The position numbers were made by a program, and so were the translations under genes. Source: Streptomyces buecherae (GTDB taxonomy: Bacteria > Actinomycetota > Actinomycetes > Streptomycetales > Streptomycetaceae). Taken from it: a stretch of DNA of 64,000 bases. Location of the stretch: positions 4,744,501 through 4,808,500 of the forward strand of contig NZ_CP060404.1 in assembly GCF_014295035.1 (NCBI RefSeq). Reading direction: 5' to 3'. Of the stretch, positions 1 through 7,300 are shown piece after piece. Within the stretch, counting starts at the first letter, position 1; each line of letters opens with the position of its first letter. The notes below the pieces were generated by a model. It was not told where the DNA came from. It made no database searches and saw nothing but the letters and a program-made list of their open reading frames with translations.

Positions 1-102
1 CACAGGGCCATGACTGTCTCCTTGCGCGCTACGCATCGGGGCTTGAACCACCCAGAGAACCACCGAACGCCCCCCGGAAGTTCCCGCTGCGCCTTGTGCG
101 GC

Positions 103-450
103 TTATGCCCCCTCGTCGTGTCCGCCCCGCCCGGCCCCCGCCTCCGGTGCCCGCGAGGGCCGCCCGCCCTCGCGGGCGGCGGGCGGGACGGGCACGGGGA
201 ACGGCGGGTGGGGCAGACCGGGCTCGTCATACCGGTGGCGCGCCCAGGCGAACTTCTCCTCGTCGTAGTAGCGCCGCGCCCAGAACGAGTTCGGCCGGGC
301 CAGCCGGCAGGCCGCGAACCACCAGCAGGGGTGGACGAGCAAGCCGAGGACGAACATGCCGTACTTGCCCTTGAGACAGGTGATGACCGCGGGCACCGGA
401 AGCGCCATCACCAACAGCGCGAGGATGAGAATGCCGACGACGGTGTCCAT
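103..450 (-). CDS. Small membrane protein of unknown function
   Basis: This encodes 115 residues that I do not recognise as a named family. Residues about 4-24 are a strong hydrophobic helix. A second, tryptophan-rich hydrophobic stretch at about 31-47 contains HPCWWF. The middle carries the motif FWARRYYDEEKFAWARHRYDE, and the tail is rich in proline, glycine and arginine, so the protein probably sits in the membrane with a short cytoplasmic tail. The ATG at 450 was chosen because a GGGAGAG ribosome site lies just upstream; a longer reading to 678 adds only low-complexity arginine/proline sequence. It follows mreB-like on the same strand after about 370 bases, so it probably has its own promoter. 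Confidence 0.7.
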   Translation of the reverse strand: MDTVVGILILALLVMALPVPAVITCLKGKYGMFVLGLLVHPCWWFAACRLARPNSFWARRYYDEEKFAWARHRYDEPGLPHPPFPVPVPPAAREGGRPSRAPEAGAGRGGHDEGA

Positions 451-823
451 GACGCTCTCCCTGGTGGGCCCGGCGCGACTCGGCGATCGGAGCCCGTGTG
501 GCGGTGGGGCCGTGTCCGCGAGGGGCGGTGGCGGTGCGCGACGGCACGGCCGGGGCACGCGTTCGGGCAGCGGTGCGCGCTCCGGCGAGGCCGGACCCAC
601 CCCTCGTCGCACGGCGGGTACGGGTCGATTCCACTGCCCGTGAGGGTTGTTCAGCCAGCGCCGCCCGCGCCTGAACAATCCGCCGGCGCCGCCGTTGTCC
701 GCCCGCGCCGCCGTCGCGTGCTCGCGCCGGCCGGGCGGTCCCGCGCGGGCGCCGGGCAGCCCGACGCCCGCGCGGCCGAACGCGCTCGCCCGCTACCTCA
801 GCGACTCAGCCACCTCAGCTACC
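451..823. other. Gene-free interval with one inverted repeat
   Basis: No coding region is credible here. The interval lies downstream of the mreB-like gene and upstream of the small membrane protein. It contains an 8-base inverted repeat, TTGTTCAG at 647-654 and CTGAACAA at 671-678, with 16 bases between. Near 795-842 there are short CTACCTCAGC direct repeats that run into the end of the mreB-like gene. Whether the inverted repeat is an operator or an RNA hairpin cannot be told from sequence. Confidence 0.4.
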
Positions 824-1852
824 TCAGCGGCTCAGCGGCCCGAGCGGAAGCGGCTGGACCTTGCCTTCCAGGAGGGCGCCCAGGCCCTCGACGGCGCACA
901 GGTCGGGCCGGTCGGCGACGTGCGTGTGCATGCCGGTGCCCTGGGCGAGCAGTTCGTCCAGGCCGGTCAGGCGCGCGCTGCCGCCCGCGAGCACGACGCC
1001 CCGGTCGGCGAGGTCGGCCACCAGGTCGGGCGGGCAGCGTCGGAGCACGGCCCGCATGGCGTCCAGTACGCCGGTGAGCGGCGAGCGCACGATGGCCCGT
1101 ACGTCGGCGGCGTCCACGTAGACGGACTTGGCGAGCCCGGTGGTCACGTCCCTGCCGTGCACCTCGGCGCCCCCGACGGACGGGTCGGCGCCGCGCAGCA
1201 CCTCGTGCAACGGGTGCCCGCTCTGGCCGGGCAGCAGCAGTTCGTGGCGGGTCCGCAGGTGTTCGAGGACGGCCCGGTCGATGATGTCGCCGCCCACCGG
1301 GATCTTCTCCGCGGCCACGATCGCGCCCATGGACAGCACCGCGATGTGCGTGGTCGTCGCGCCGCAGACGACGATCATCGTGGCCTCGGGCCGCTCCACC
1401 GGCAGCCCGCACCCCACAGCCGCGGCGATGAGCGTGTCCACCAGCTCGACCCGGCGCGCCCCGAGCCCGGCCAGCGTCTCGGCCGCGGCGCGCCGGGCCA
1501 GCGGGTCGGCGTCGTGCGAGACGCAGACGGCGGCCCGCAGCAGCGGCTTGCGCCGCCAGGCGCGGCGCACCTTGTTCCCGACGAAGAACCGCAGCATGCG
1601 CTGGGCGATGTCGATGTCCACGACGGTGCCGCCGCTGACCGGCCGCACGACGCGGATGTGCCCGGGCGTGCGGCCCGTCATCCGCTCGGCCAGCGAGCCG
1701 ACGGCGATGAGCGAGCCGGTACGGGTGTTCACCGCGGCGACGGTCGGCTGGTTGACGATGAGCCCGACCTCCTTGAGGTAGACCCGGGTCCGGGCGGCGC
1801 CGAGATCGACGGCCACCGAACAGCGGCACAGTTGCTCAAGGCTGAGGCTCAC
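824..1852 (-). CDS. MreB/Mbl-like bacterial actin
   Basis: This 342-residue protein has the length and motif order of MreB-type actins, which polymerise with ATP and guide wall synthesis. The phosphate-1 loop is VAVDLGAARTRVYLK near residue 14. A GGDIID element lies near 187, the phosphate-2 loop is VCGATTTHIAVLSMGAIV near 162-179, and the adenosine loop VVLAGGSARLTGLDELL falls near 293. The phosphate-2 loop lacks the usual DxGGGT acidic start, so nucleotide hydrolysis may be altered. The GTG start has an AAGGGAG site six bases upstream. It stands alone, not in the mreBCD operon, so I read it as the extra MreB-like paralogue found in streptomycetes, where such proteins act in spore-wall formation. 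The specific role is inference. Confidence 0.85.
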   Translation of the reverse strand: MSLSLEQLCRCSVAVDLGAARTRVYLKEVGLIVNQPTVAAVNTRTGSLIAVGSLAERMTGRTPGHIRVVRPVSGGTVVDIDIAQRMLRFFVGNKVRRAWRRKPLLRAAVCVSHDADPLARRAAAETLAGLGARRVELVDTLIAAAVGCGLPVERPEATMIVVCGATTTHIAVLSMGAIVAAEKIPVGGDIIDRAVLEHLRTRHELLLPGQSGHPLHEVLRGADPSVGGAEVHGRDVTTGLAKSVYVDAADVRAIVRSPLTGVLDAMRAVLRRCPPDLVADLADRGVVLAGGSARLTGLDELLAQGTGMHTHVADRPDLCAVEGLGALLEGKVQPLPLGPLSR

Positions 1853-1984
1853 GAGGCACTCCCTTATCCCACTCGCCCGGGTGACACCGGAGCCGCCCGC
1901 CCGGCGGCCCCACGCTCATCGTCCGAGCCCCCCGGCCCCCGCGCGCGCTGGACTACGCCGCCCGCATGACCCCCCATCACCCGC

Positions 1985-2083
1985 GCCCGCCCACGCCCCA
2001 CGCGCCGAGCCCCCGGGCCGCGCGCCGAGCCCCCGGCCCACGCCCCGCGCGCCGAGCCCCGGACCGCGCGCCGAACCCCGGTG
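1985..2083. repeat. GC-rich decayed tandem repeat
   Basis: About four imperfect copies of a roughly 20-25 base unit built on GCGCGCCGAGCCCC lie between the mreB-like gene and the polymerase gene. No gene or terminator is evident. It is probably slippage-generated spacer. Confidence 0.5.
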
Positions 2084-2115
2084 CGCGCCCGCGCCCGCCC
2101 CGGGTGTCCGCCGCG

Positions 2116-2139
2116 GTCCTTCAGTCCTTCAGTCCTTCG
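2116..2139. repeat. Three tandem copies of GTCCTTCA covering a stop codon
   Basis: The 8-base unit GTCCTTCA is present three times head to tail, with the last base of the third copy changed to G. The stop codon of the polymerase gene (minus strand) falls inside the array, so gain or loss of a unit would change the C-terminus or read-through. Confidence 0.7.
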
Positions 2140-3850
2140 CGTCCGCGTAGCAGGTCACCACGGACGGGGTCAGCGGGAAGCGGACCGGGGTGGTGCCGAA
2201 GGCTATGGTGCCCGCGAGGTCCGCGGCGGCCTGGATGGCCTCGGTGACCTGGGCCGCCTCCTCCAGCGGGCAGTGCACGATCACCTCGTCGTGCTGGAAG
2301 AACACCAACTCCGCCTGGAGCGTGGCAAGTTCGCGCCGGAGCGCGGCGAGCATCAGCAGCGCCCAGTCGGCCGCGCTGCCCTGTACGACGAAGTTGCGGG
2401 TGAACCGCCCACGGGCCCGCGCCCGCGCGCCGACCCCGTACGCCCCCACGGAACCCGCGGCCCCGGCGGACCCCGCGCCCTCCGCCGGCGCGGTCTCCTC
2501 CGCCTGGGGCAGCCCCGCCTCGTCCGACCCGGCGTCGGGTCCTTCCGAGGCGGCGGGGCAGGTACGGCCCAGCCAGGTGCGCACCAGGCGGCCCTCCTCG
2601 CCGGCGCGGGCCGCCTCGTCCACGTAGGCGACCGCGGCGGGGAAGCGGCGGCGCAGGTCGGCGAGGTGTTTGAGGGCGTCGCCCGAGGTCTGCCCGTAGA
2701 TCGCGCCGAGCAGGGCCAGCTTCGCCTGCGCGCGGTCGCCGGCGAAGGCCCGGTCGGACAGCGCCGCGTACAGGTCGCGCGCGCTGCCCGCGACCTCCAT
2801 CAGCCCCCGGTCCCGCGAGACGGCGGCGAGCACGCGCGGCTCCATCTGCTCCGCGTCGGCCACCACCAGCCGCCACCCCGGGTCGGCGATCACCGCGCGC
2901 CGCACCACCTTGGGGATCTGGAGCGCGCCCCCGCCGTTGGTGGTCCAGCGCCCGGACACCGTGCCGCCCGGCAGGTACTCGGGCCGGAACCGCCCCTCGC
3001 GCACCCAGGACTGGAGCCAGGACCAGCCGTGCGCCGTGTAGAGCCGGTAGAGCTTCTTGTACCGCAGCAGCGGCTCCACCGCCGGGTGGTCTATCTCCCG
3101 CAGCTCCCACGCGCGCGTCGAGCCGATCCGGATGTCGGCGCGCGCGAACGCCCGGACGATGTCGGCGGGCAGGTCGGGCCGCACCCGGCTGCCGAACGCC
3201 CGCGAGATCTCGTCCGCCAGCTCGGTCAGCCGCCGCGGCTCCTGGCCCCCCGCGTACCGCTCACCCAGGAGTTCGGCCAGCACCTGCCGGTGCACGTCGG
3301 CCCGCCAGGGCACGCCGGCCCGCCGCATCTCGGCGGCGACGAGCATGCCGGCCGACTCCGCCGTGATGAGCAGCCGCATCCGCTCCGGCCGCTCGACGGC
3401 CGCCGTGCGCTCCACCTGGTCGGCGTAGACCGCGAGCAGCGCCTCCAGCGGGTCGGTGCCCGGCGGCAGCGGCGGCGGGCCCGCCTCGAACAGCGACGGC
3501 TGCGTGTCGGCCGTGCGCACCGGGGGGTCGTCCGGCACCGGCAACCCGCGCAGCCGCGCCCACGCCGCGGCCAGCGAGCGCGGCTGCCGCCCCCACTGGC
3601 CCGCGTACCCGAGCAGCAGCGTCTCGGCGACCTCCACGTCGTAACACCGCTCCACCCGCACGCCCGCGGCGAGCAGGCGGCCGTACACCTCGGCGGTGGA
3701 CCGCCACACCCACCGCGTCACCTGCGGCCGCTCGCGCACCGCGGACACCAGGTCGCGCGCCTGCTGGACCGGCCCGCTCGGCCGCCCCGCGTCGTCGAGC
3801 GGGCAGAGGCGCACACCCCCGTCGTCCGCCTCTGCCACCGCCCATCTCAT
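2129..3850 (-). CDS. DNA polymerase I-like protein (family A) with exonuclease-like N-terminus
   Basis: The 573-residue protein carries the three family A polymerase motifs. Motif A is DAEQMEPR at 332-339 in place of the usual DYSQIELR. The O-helix region AKLALLGAIYGQT lies at 376-388, and motif C is HDE at 520-522. A conserved SGRWTTNGGGALQIP stretch precedes motif A at 299-313. The first 140 residues match the position of the 3'-5' exonuclease fold in the family annotated as bifunctional exonuclease/polymerase, but I cannot see a full DEDD acidic set. An alanine/glycine-rich insert occupies about 432-478. The ATG at 3850 is preferred over TTG at 3880 because GGAAG lies about ten bases upstream. 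It is not the housekeeping polA, which is much longer; a role in repair synthesis is inference. Confidence 0.85.
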   Translation of the reverse strand: MRWAVAEADDGGVRLCPLDDAGRPSGPVQQARDLVSAVRERPQVTRWVWRSTAEVYGRLLAAGVRVERCYDVEVAETLLLGYAGQWGRQPRSLAAAWARLRGLPVPDDPPVRTADTQPSLFEAGPPPLPPGTDPLEALLAVYADQVERTAAVERPERMRLLITAESAGMLVAAEMRRAGVPWRADVHRQVLAELLGERYAGGQEPRRLTELADEISRAFGSRVRPDLPADIVRAFARADIRIGSTRAWELREIDHPAVEPLLRYKKLYRLYTAHGWSWLQSWVREGRFRPEYLPGGTVSGRWTTNGGGALQIPKVVRRAVIADPGWRLVVADAEQMEPRVLAAVSRDRGLMEVAGSARDLYAALSDRAFAGDRAQAKLALLGAIYGQTSGDALKHLADLRRRFPAAVAYVDEAARAGEEGRLVRTWLGRTCPAASEGPDAGSDEAGLPQAEETAPAEGAGSAGAAGSVGAYGVGARARARGRFTRNFVVQGSAADWALLMLAALRRELATLQAELVFFQHDEVIVHCPLEEAAQVTEAIQAAADLAGTIAFGTTPVRFPLTPSVVTCYADAKD

Positions 3851-4015
3851 GCCACGAAGTCTTCCAGGGGGGTCTGACAAACCCGTGGCCAGAACCGGAA
3901 TCCCTTACGCCGATTGGCGCCCGACCTGGGCCTTTCCGTAGCCCGGCGGGTTGTGTGCGGTGCCTTGGGCCGTCCCCGCCGCCCCGGGCCCGAGGCCGTG
4001 CGGCCCGAAGTGGCC

Positions 4016-4044
4016 GCGCCCCGGGATTGTCCGCCCCGGGGCGC
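4016..4044 (-). terminator. GC hairpin downstream of rpsN
   Basis: Perfect 10-base arms, GCGCCCCGGG and CCCGGGGCGC, enclose a nine-base loop. The hairpin lies eight bases past the stop of the minus-strand rpsN and has no U tract, which is usual in actinobacteria. Confidence 0.5.
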
Positions 4045-4052
4045 GGGACCGG

Positions 4053-4356
4053 TCACCAGCTCACCTCGCGCACCCCCGGCGGGTAGCCCGCGTGGCCAGC
4101 TCGCGCAGGTTGAGCCGGGACAGGCCGAACGCGCGCGGGTAGCCGCGCGGGCGGCCGTCGACGCTGTCCCGGTCGCGCGCCCGGGTGGCGCTCGCGTCCC
4201 GCGGCTGGCGGCTCAGCTCCCGCCGCGCGGCGCGGCACTCGTCGTCGGGGTGCGCGGGTCGCGGAGCACGGCCTTGAGGGCCGCGCGCCGCACCGCGTAC
4301 CGCGCGACGACCAGGCGCCGCCGCTCGCTCCCGGCGACCTTGCTCCGCCTGGCCAT
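4053..4356 (-). pseudogene. rpsN: 30S ribosomal protein S14, zinc-free paralogue, with two frameshifts
   Basis: The start MARRSKVAGSERRR and the end GYPPGVREVSW are clearly S14 but lie in different frames. Reading from ATG 4356, the first frame stops at 4213 after 47 residues. The expected continuation (DDECRAARRELSRQPRDAS, then the DGRPRGYPRAFGLSRLNLRELA region) is intact one frame over. The final HAGYPPGVREVSW is one frame over again. Each switch is explained by one missing C: in the CACCCCGAC run near 4236 and in GGCCACG near 4100. With both restored the protein would be full length, about 101 residues and without zinc-binding cysteine pairs. It overlaps rpmB by one base (TGATG), so translation would be coupled. 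Either two base-calling errors in C runs or recent decay can explain this. The function, replacing the zinc-containing S14 under zinc limitation, is known for the family. Confidence 0.8.
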
Positions 4357-4592
4357 CAGACCTTCTCTCCTCGGGCGCGGACGCGGGCCACGGCGGCCTC
4401 GATGCCCAGCGCGTCCACCGTCTTGATCCCCTTGGCGCTCAGCGTCAGCCGCACGAAGCGCCGCTCGCTCGGCAGCCAGTAGCGCTCGCGCTGGATGGTG
4501 GGGACGAAGCGGCGGGGCGTGCGCCGGTGCGAGTGCGCGGCGGAACGGCCGAACGCGGGCGCGCGGCCCGTCACCTGGCAGTGCGCCGACAT
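4356..4592 (-). CDS. rpmB: 50S ribosomal protein L28
   Basis: This 78-residue L28 keeps the family signatures SHRRTPRRFVPTIQRERYW and RLTLSAKGIKTVDALGI. It is first in the minus-strand half of a divergent cluster of alternative ribosomal proteins. A GAGGAGG ribosome site lies about nine bases before the ATG, and its stop overlaps the start of rpsN. One cysteine (C5) remains but no CxxC pair, so it should not bind structural zinc. Grouping with L33, L31, S14 and a COG0523 protein around a Zur-like site suggests it is made under zinc starvation to release zinc from the standard paralogue. Confidence 0.93.
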   Translation of the reverse strand: MSAHCQVTGRAPAFGRSAAHSHRRTPRRFVPTIQRERYWLPSERRFVRLTLSAKGIKTVDALGIEAAVARVRARGEKV

Positions 4593-4640
4593 GGCGGGTC
4601 GCCTCCTCGGACGGGGCCGGGACCGGGCTCGATCGGCCTA

Positions 4641-4665
4641 ATGAAAATGGAAACCATTTCTGTAT
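4641..4665. promoter_or_regulatory. Probable Zur operator in a divergent promoter
   Basis: An AT-rich imperfect palindrome (AAATGG, AAA, CCATTT, flanked by further A/T) sits in otherwise GC-rich sequence midway between divergent rpmB and rpmG. It resembles the TGAAAATG-type half-sites of actinobacterial Zur boxes, and the genes on both sides are zinc-free ribosomal proteins. Repression of both directions when zinc is sufficient is inferred. The box overlaps the -10 element of rpmG. Confidence 0.7.
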
Positions 4666-4676
4666 AGTAGCCGCCA
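4663..4676 (+). promoter_or_regulatory. rpmG promoter -10, apparently giving a leaderless transcript
   Basis: TATAGT at 4663-4668 fits a -10 element. The rpmG ATG begins seven bases later, so transcription would start at or within a base of the start codon and the message would lack a ribosome site. None is visible upstream. A matching -35 is not clear. Confidence 0.5.
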
Positions 4677-4840
4677 TGGCCCGAAACGAACTACGCCCGG
4701 TGATCAAACTGCGCTCCACCGCCGGCACCGGCTTCACCTACGTGACACGCAAGAACCGGCGGAACGACCCCGACCGGCTCCAGCTCCGGAAGTACGACCC
4801 GCTCGTCAGGCGGCACGTCACCTTCCGGGAAGAGCGCTGA
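4676..4840 (+). CDS. rpmG: 50S ribosomal protein L33, zinc-free form
   Basis: The 54 residues include the L33 signature YVTRKNRRNDPDRLQLRKYDP. The two CxxC pairs found in the zinc-binding form are absent (KLRSTAGTGF and KYDPLVRRH replace them), so this is the C-minus paralogue. It is too small for many gene finders but is unambiguous. It starts the plus-strand half of the zinc-response cluster; rpmE2 follows after 64 bases. The ATG has no ribosome site and is placed directly after a -10-like TATAGT, which suggests a leaderless message. Confidence 0.95.
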   Translation: MARNELRPVIKLRSTAGTGFTYVTRKNRRNDPDRLQLRKYDPLVRRHVTFREER

Positions 4841-4904
4841 CCCGCCCCCGACCCCCCACCGCCCGCGGCCCCGCCGCGCGCCCGGCCACACCAGGAGTCC
4901 CGCC

Positions 4905-5159
4905 ATGAAGCCCGGCATCCACCCCCCGTACCGCCCGGTGGTCTTCCGCGACCGCGCGGCCGACTACGCCTTCCTCACCCGGTCCACGGCCACCAGCGAC
5001 CGGACCATCGACTGGCCGGACGGCAACACGTACCCCGTCATCGACGTCGAGATCTCCTCGGCGAGCCACCCCTTCTACACCGGCACCGCGCGCGTCCTGG
5101 ACACCGCCGGCCGGGTGGAGCGGTTCGAGCGCCGGTACGGCGGGCGGGGGGCCCGCTGA
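4905..5159 (+). CDS. rpmE2: 50S ribosomal protein L31, type B
   Basis: The 84-residue protein is a type B L31: it has the family motifs MKPGIHPPYRPVVFRD, TYPVIDVEISSASHPFYTGT and RVERFERRYG, and lacks the zinc-binding cysteines of type A. In other bacteria type B L31 displaces the zinc-containing form when zinc is scarce. An AGGAG site lies nine bases before the ATG. Its TGA overlaps the ATG of the next gene by one base, so L31 and the COG0523 protein are probably translated in a coupled way. Confidence 0.95.
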   Translation: MKPGIHPPYRPVVFRDRAADYAFLTRSTATSDRTIDWPDGNTYPVIDVEISSASHPFYTGTARVLDTAGRVERFERRYGGRGAR

Positions 5160-6376
5160 TGGGCCGGGACGCGCTGACCGTGGCGATCGTCGCCGGGCTG
5201 CACGCGGACGCGCGCCGCGCGACCGTCGAGCGACTGCTGCGTGCCGTGCCCGGCAGCGTCGCCGTCCACCACGACCTGGCGACGGCCGGCGAGGGCGCGG
5301 TGCGCCGCACGGTGCGCGACCACCGGGAGGTCCTGGAGCGCGGCACGGCGCCGATGGTGAACGACTGCGCCTGCTGCGCGCTCCGCGCCGACCTGGTGCC
5401 GACGCTGGAGCGGCTGGCCGCGGGTGGCTGGTTCTCGCTGGCCGTCGTGGAGCTGTGGGACGCGGTCGAGCCGCGGTCGGTGGCCGAGGCCGTGGCCTCG
5501 GCCTCGGCGCGGGCGGCGCCGGACCAGCCCGGGCTGCGCCTGGGCGGCGTGCTCACGGCCGTCGATCCCGCGCTCGTCGTGCCGTACCTGTCCTGCGGTG
5601 ACGACCTGGCGCAGGCCGGCCTCGCGGTCGCGGAGTCCGACCAGCGGACGGTGGGTGACACCTGGGCGCGACAGGTGGAGTACCCGTCCGTGCTGGCCCT
5701 GGTGCCCGGCGACGCGGACGCCGAGGGCGCGACGGCGGATTCGCGCGAGGACGTGGCGGCGGAGGAGGAGACCGGGCGGGCGCTCGTGGCCCAACTGCAC
5801 CCGACGGCCCGCCTGGTGACGGTCGACGCGGTGGGCGACCTCGCGGCGTCGGCGCTCGCCGCCTTCGACGTGGACGCGGCGGCCGGCCGGCAGCACCCGG
5901 CGTGCGCGCTGCTGCCGCAGGAGGCGGACGCGGACAGGGTCGCCACCCTGGTCTGGCGCCGGACGCGCCCCTTCCACCCGGGGCGGCTGTACGCCGCCCT
6001 TGAGGACCTGACCTGCGCGGCGGCCCGCAGCCGCGGTCGGTTCTGGCTCGCGGACCGGCCGGACACGCTGCTGTCGTGGGACGCGGCGGGCGGCGCGCTG
6101 TGCGTGGAGAGCGCCGGCCCGTGGCTGGCCGGGCTGCCGGACGCGGCCTGGGAACTGGTCCCGCCGGTGCGCCGGGTGGCCGCCGCGCTCGACTGGCACC
6201 CCGAACACGGGGACCGGGCCCAGCACCTGACGTTCACCTCGCCGGAGCTGGATCGTGACGGGCTGGTCGCGCTGCTCGAGTCGTGCCTGTTGACGGACGC
6301 GGAATACGCGGCGGGCCACGCGGCGTGGCGTTCCCTGCCGGGCGCGTTCGACGAACTCCTCGACCCCGTTCTCTGA
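5159..6376 (+). CDS. COG0523 (CobW-like) putative zinc metallochaperone
   Basis: The 405-residue protein belongs to the COG0523 group that delivers metal, usually zinc, to client proteins. It carries the diagnostic CxCC motif as NDCACCALR (Cys70, Cys72, Cys73). A VVELWD strand lies near 108, and a CobW C-terminal domain at about 300-400 includes WLADRPDTLLSWDAAGG. The expected Walker A GxxxxGKT after the first strand is missing; VAIVAGLHADARRATVE stands there with no GK. GTP binding in the usual manner is therefore doubtful. It overlaps the end of rpmE2 and belongs to the probable Zur regulon. Supplying zinc to an essential enzyme during starvation is inference from family and context. Confidence 0.85.
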   Translation: MGRDALTVAIVAGLHADARRATVERLLRAVPGSVAVHHDLATAGEGAVRRTVRDHREVLERGTAPMVNDCACCALRADLVPTLERLAAGGWFSLAVVELWDAVEPRSVAEAVASASARAAPDQPGLRLGGVLTAVDPALVVPYLSCGDDLAQAGLAVAESDQRTVGDTWARQVEYPSVLALVPGDADAEGATADSREDVAAEEETGRALVAQLHPTARLVTVDAVGDLAASALAAFDVDAAAGRQHPACALLPQEADADRVATLVWRRTRPFHPGRLYAALEDLTCAAARSRGRFWLADRPDTLLSWDAAGGALCVESAGPWLAGLPDAAWELVPPVRRVAAALDWHPEHGDRAQHLTFTSPELDRDGLVALLESCLLTDAEYAAGHAAWRSLPGAFDELLDPVL

Positions 6377-6719
6377 ATTCGCTCTCGTTTACCCGCGATT
6401 CACGTGCCCATGCCGGTGATACGCGTCTCAGCGAAGACCTCCATTCACATCCGCATGTGAATGCGACCGCACCGAGCGTGCCCGCCTCCACGCCCACCGT
6501 GCTGGACTTACCGATTCCGGCCCGAACCGCCCCGCGCGGCACCCCGCGATAACCGCGGGGCACATGAGAACGCGTACGCCGACTCCGCGGTACGTGGCGC
6601 CACCACGCGGAGTACGCGTCCCCGTACTTAGCCGTACGGATCGCTACCTTCCGCGCCCTTCCGCGCGCTCCCGCCTCGCTGAATTCGCCCGAACTCTCCC
6701 GAAAGGACCGCTCTTTCCC
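6377..6719. other. Leader region before rpsR with an inverted repeat
   Basis: No gene is seen. A perfect inverted repeat with 8-base arms, ATTCACAT and ATGTGAAT, lies at 6443-6462 with a four-base spacer. It does not resemble the Zur-like box upstream of rpmG. A possible -10, TACCTT, lies near 6647-6652. Several GTACG/CGTAC words occur at 6571-6640. Confidence 0.4.
6443..6462. promoter_or_regulatory. Perfect inverted repeat, candidate operator for rpsR
   Basis: ATTCACAT, four bases, then ATGTGAAT. The repeat is locally AT-rich and lies about 260 bases before rpsR and 65 bases past the COG0523 gene. The protein that would bind it is unknown. Confidence 0.4.
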
Positions 6720-6956
6720 ATGGCTCGTTCCGCACAGCTCCGCAAAAACCTGAAGCCGAAGCCCAACCCCTTGGACGCGCTTGGCGTCTCGTATATCGAC
6801 TACAAGAACACCGACCTGCTCCGTAAGTTCATTTCCGATCGTGGCAAGATCCGTAGTCGCCGGGTGACGCGCGTCTCCGCCCAGCAGCAGCGGCAGTTGG
6901 CGCGGGCGATCAAGAACGCCCGCGAGATGGCGTTGTTGCCTTACGCCGCGCGGTGA
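6720..6956 (+). CDS. rpsR: 30S ribosomal protein S18, alternative paralogue
   Basis: The 78 residues show S18 signatures: YIDYKNTDLLRKFISDRGKI, RSRRVTRVSAQQQRQLARAIK and NAREMALLPY. The N-terminal CxxC region of the zinc-binding S18 is replaced by LKPKPNPLDALGV, so this is the cysteine-free paralogue. A GAAAGGA site lies about 12 bases before the ATG. It is the last member of the zinc-response group but is set apart from the COG0523 gene by 343 bases containing its own inverted repeat, so it may be transcribed separately. Confidence 0.94.
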   Translation: MARSAQLRKNLKPKPNPLDALGVSYIDYKNTDLLRKFISDRGKIRSRRVTRVSAQQQRQLARAIKNAREMALLPYAAR

Positions 6957-7014
6957 TCATTCGGGTACGCCGCGTGCACGTGCATCCGCTCATGCATCAG
7001 CAGATGAACGGGAC

Positions 7015-7020
7015 TATGAT
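7015..7020 (+). promoter_or_regulatory. Candidate -10 for the DUF397 gene
   Basis: TATGAT lies 40 bases before the GTG start at 7061. A clear -35 is not visible. The palindromic word GTGCACGTGCA lies upstream at 6974-6984. Confidence 0.4.
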
Positions 7021-7060
7021 CCGGGGTAGTTGACGACTGCAATCACCCACGGAGAGTTCT

Positions 7061-7300
7061 GTGCACCACGCGTATAACGGCATGGCGGCGACGGACCTCC
7101 CGGGGGTCGCCTGGCAGAAGAGCAGGCACAGCAATTCACAAGGTTCCTGCGTTGAATTCGCGAGACTGCCGGGTGGAAACGTCGCCGTCCGTAATTCCCG
7201 CTATCCGGACGGTCCGGTGCTCGTCTACACGCCCGCCGAGATCGAGGCCATGCTGCTGGGCGTGAAGGACGGGGAGTTTGACCACCTGGTGGGTGATTGA
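7061..7300 (+). CDS. DUF397 protein
   Basis: The 79-residue protein is a DUF397 member: VAWQKSRHSNSQGSCVEFARLPGGNVAVRNS followed by YPDGPVLVYTPAEIEAMLLGVKDGEFDHL. The GTG start has GGAGAG four bases upstream. In streptomycetes these small proteins accompany an XRE/DUF5753 regulator and an anti-sigma-like ATPase, as at whiJ-like and abaA-like loci, and are thought to modulate the regulator. Here the partners lie 1-2 kb downstream instead of directly adjacent, so the functional link is inferred. Confidence 0.9.
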   Translation: MHHAYNGMAATDLPGVAWQKSRHSNSQGSCVEFARLPGGNVAVRNSRYPDGPVLVYTPAEIEAMLLGVKDGEFDHLVGD

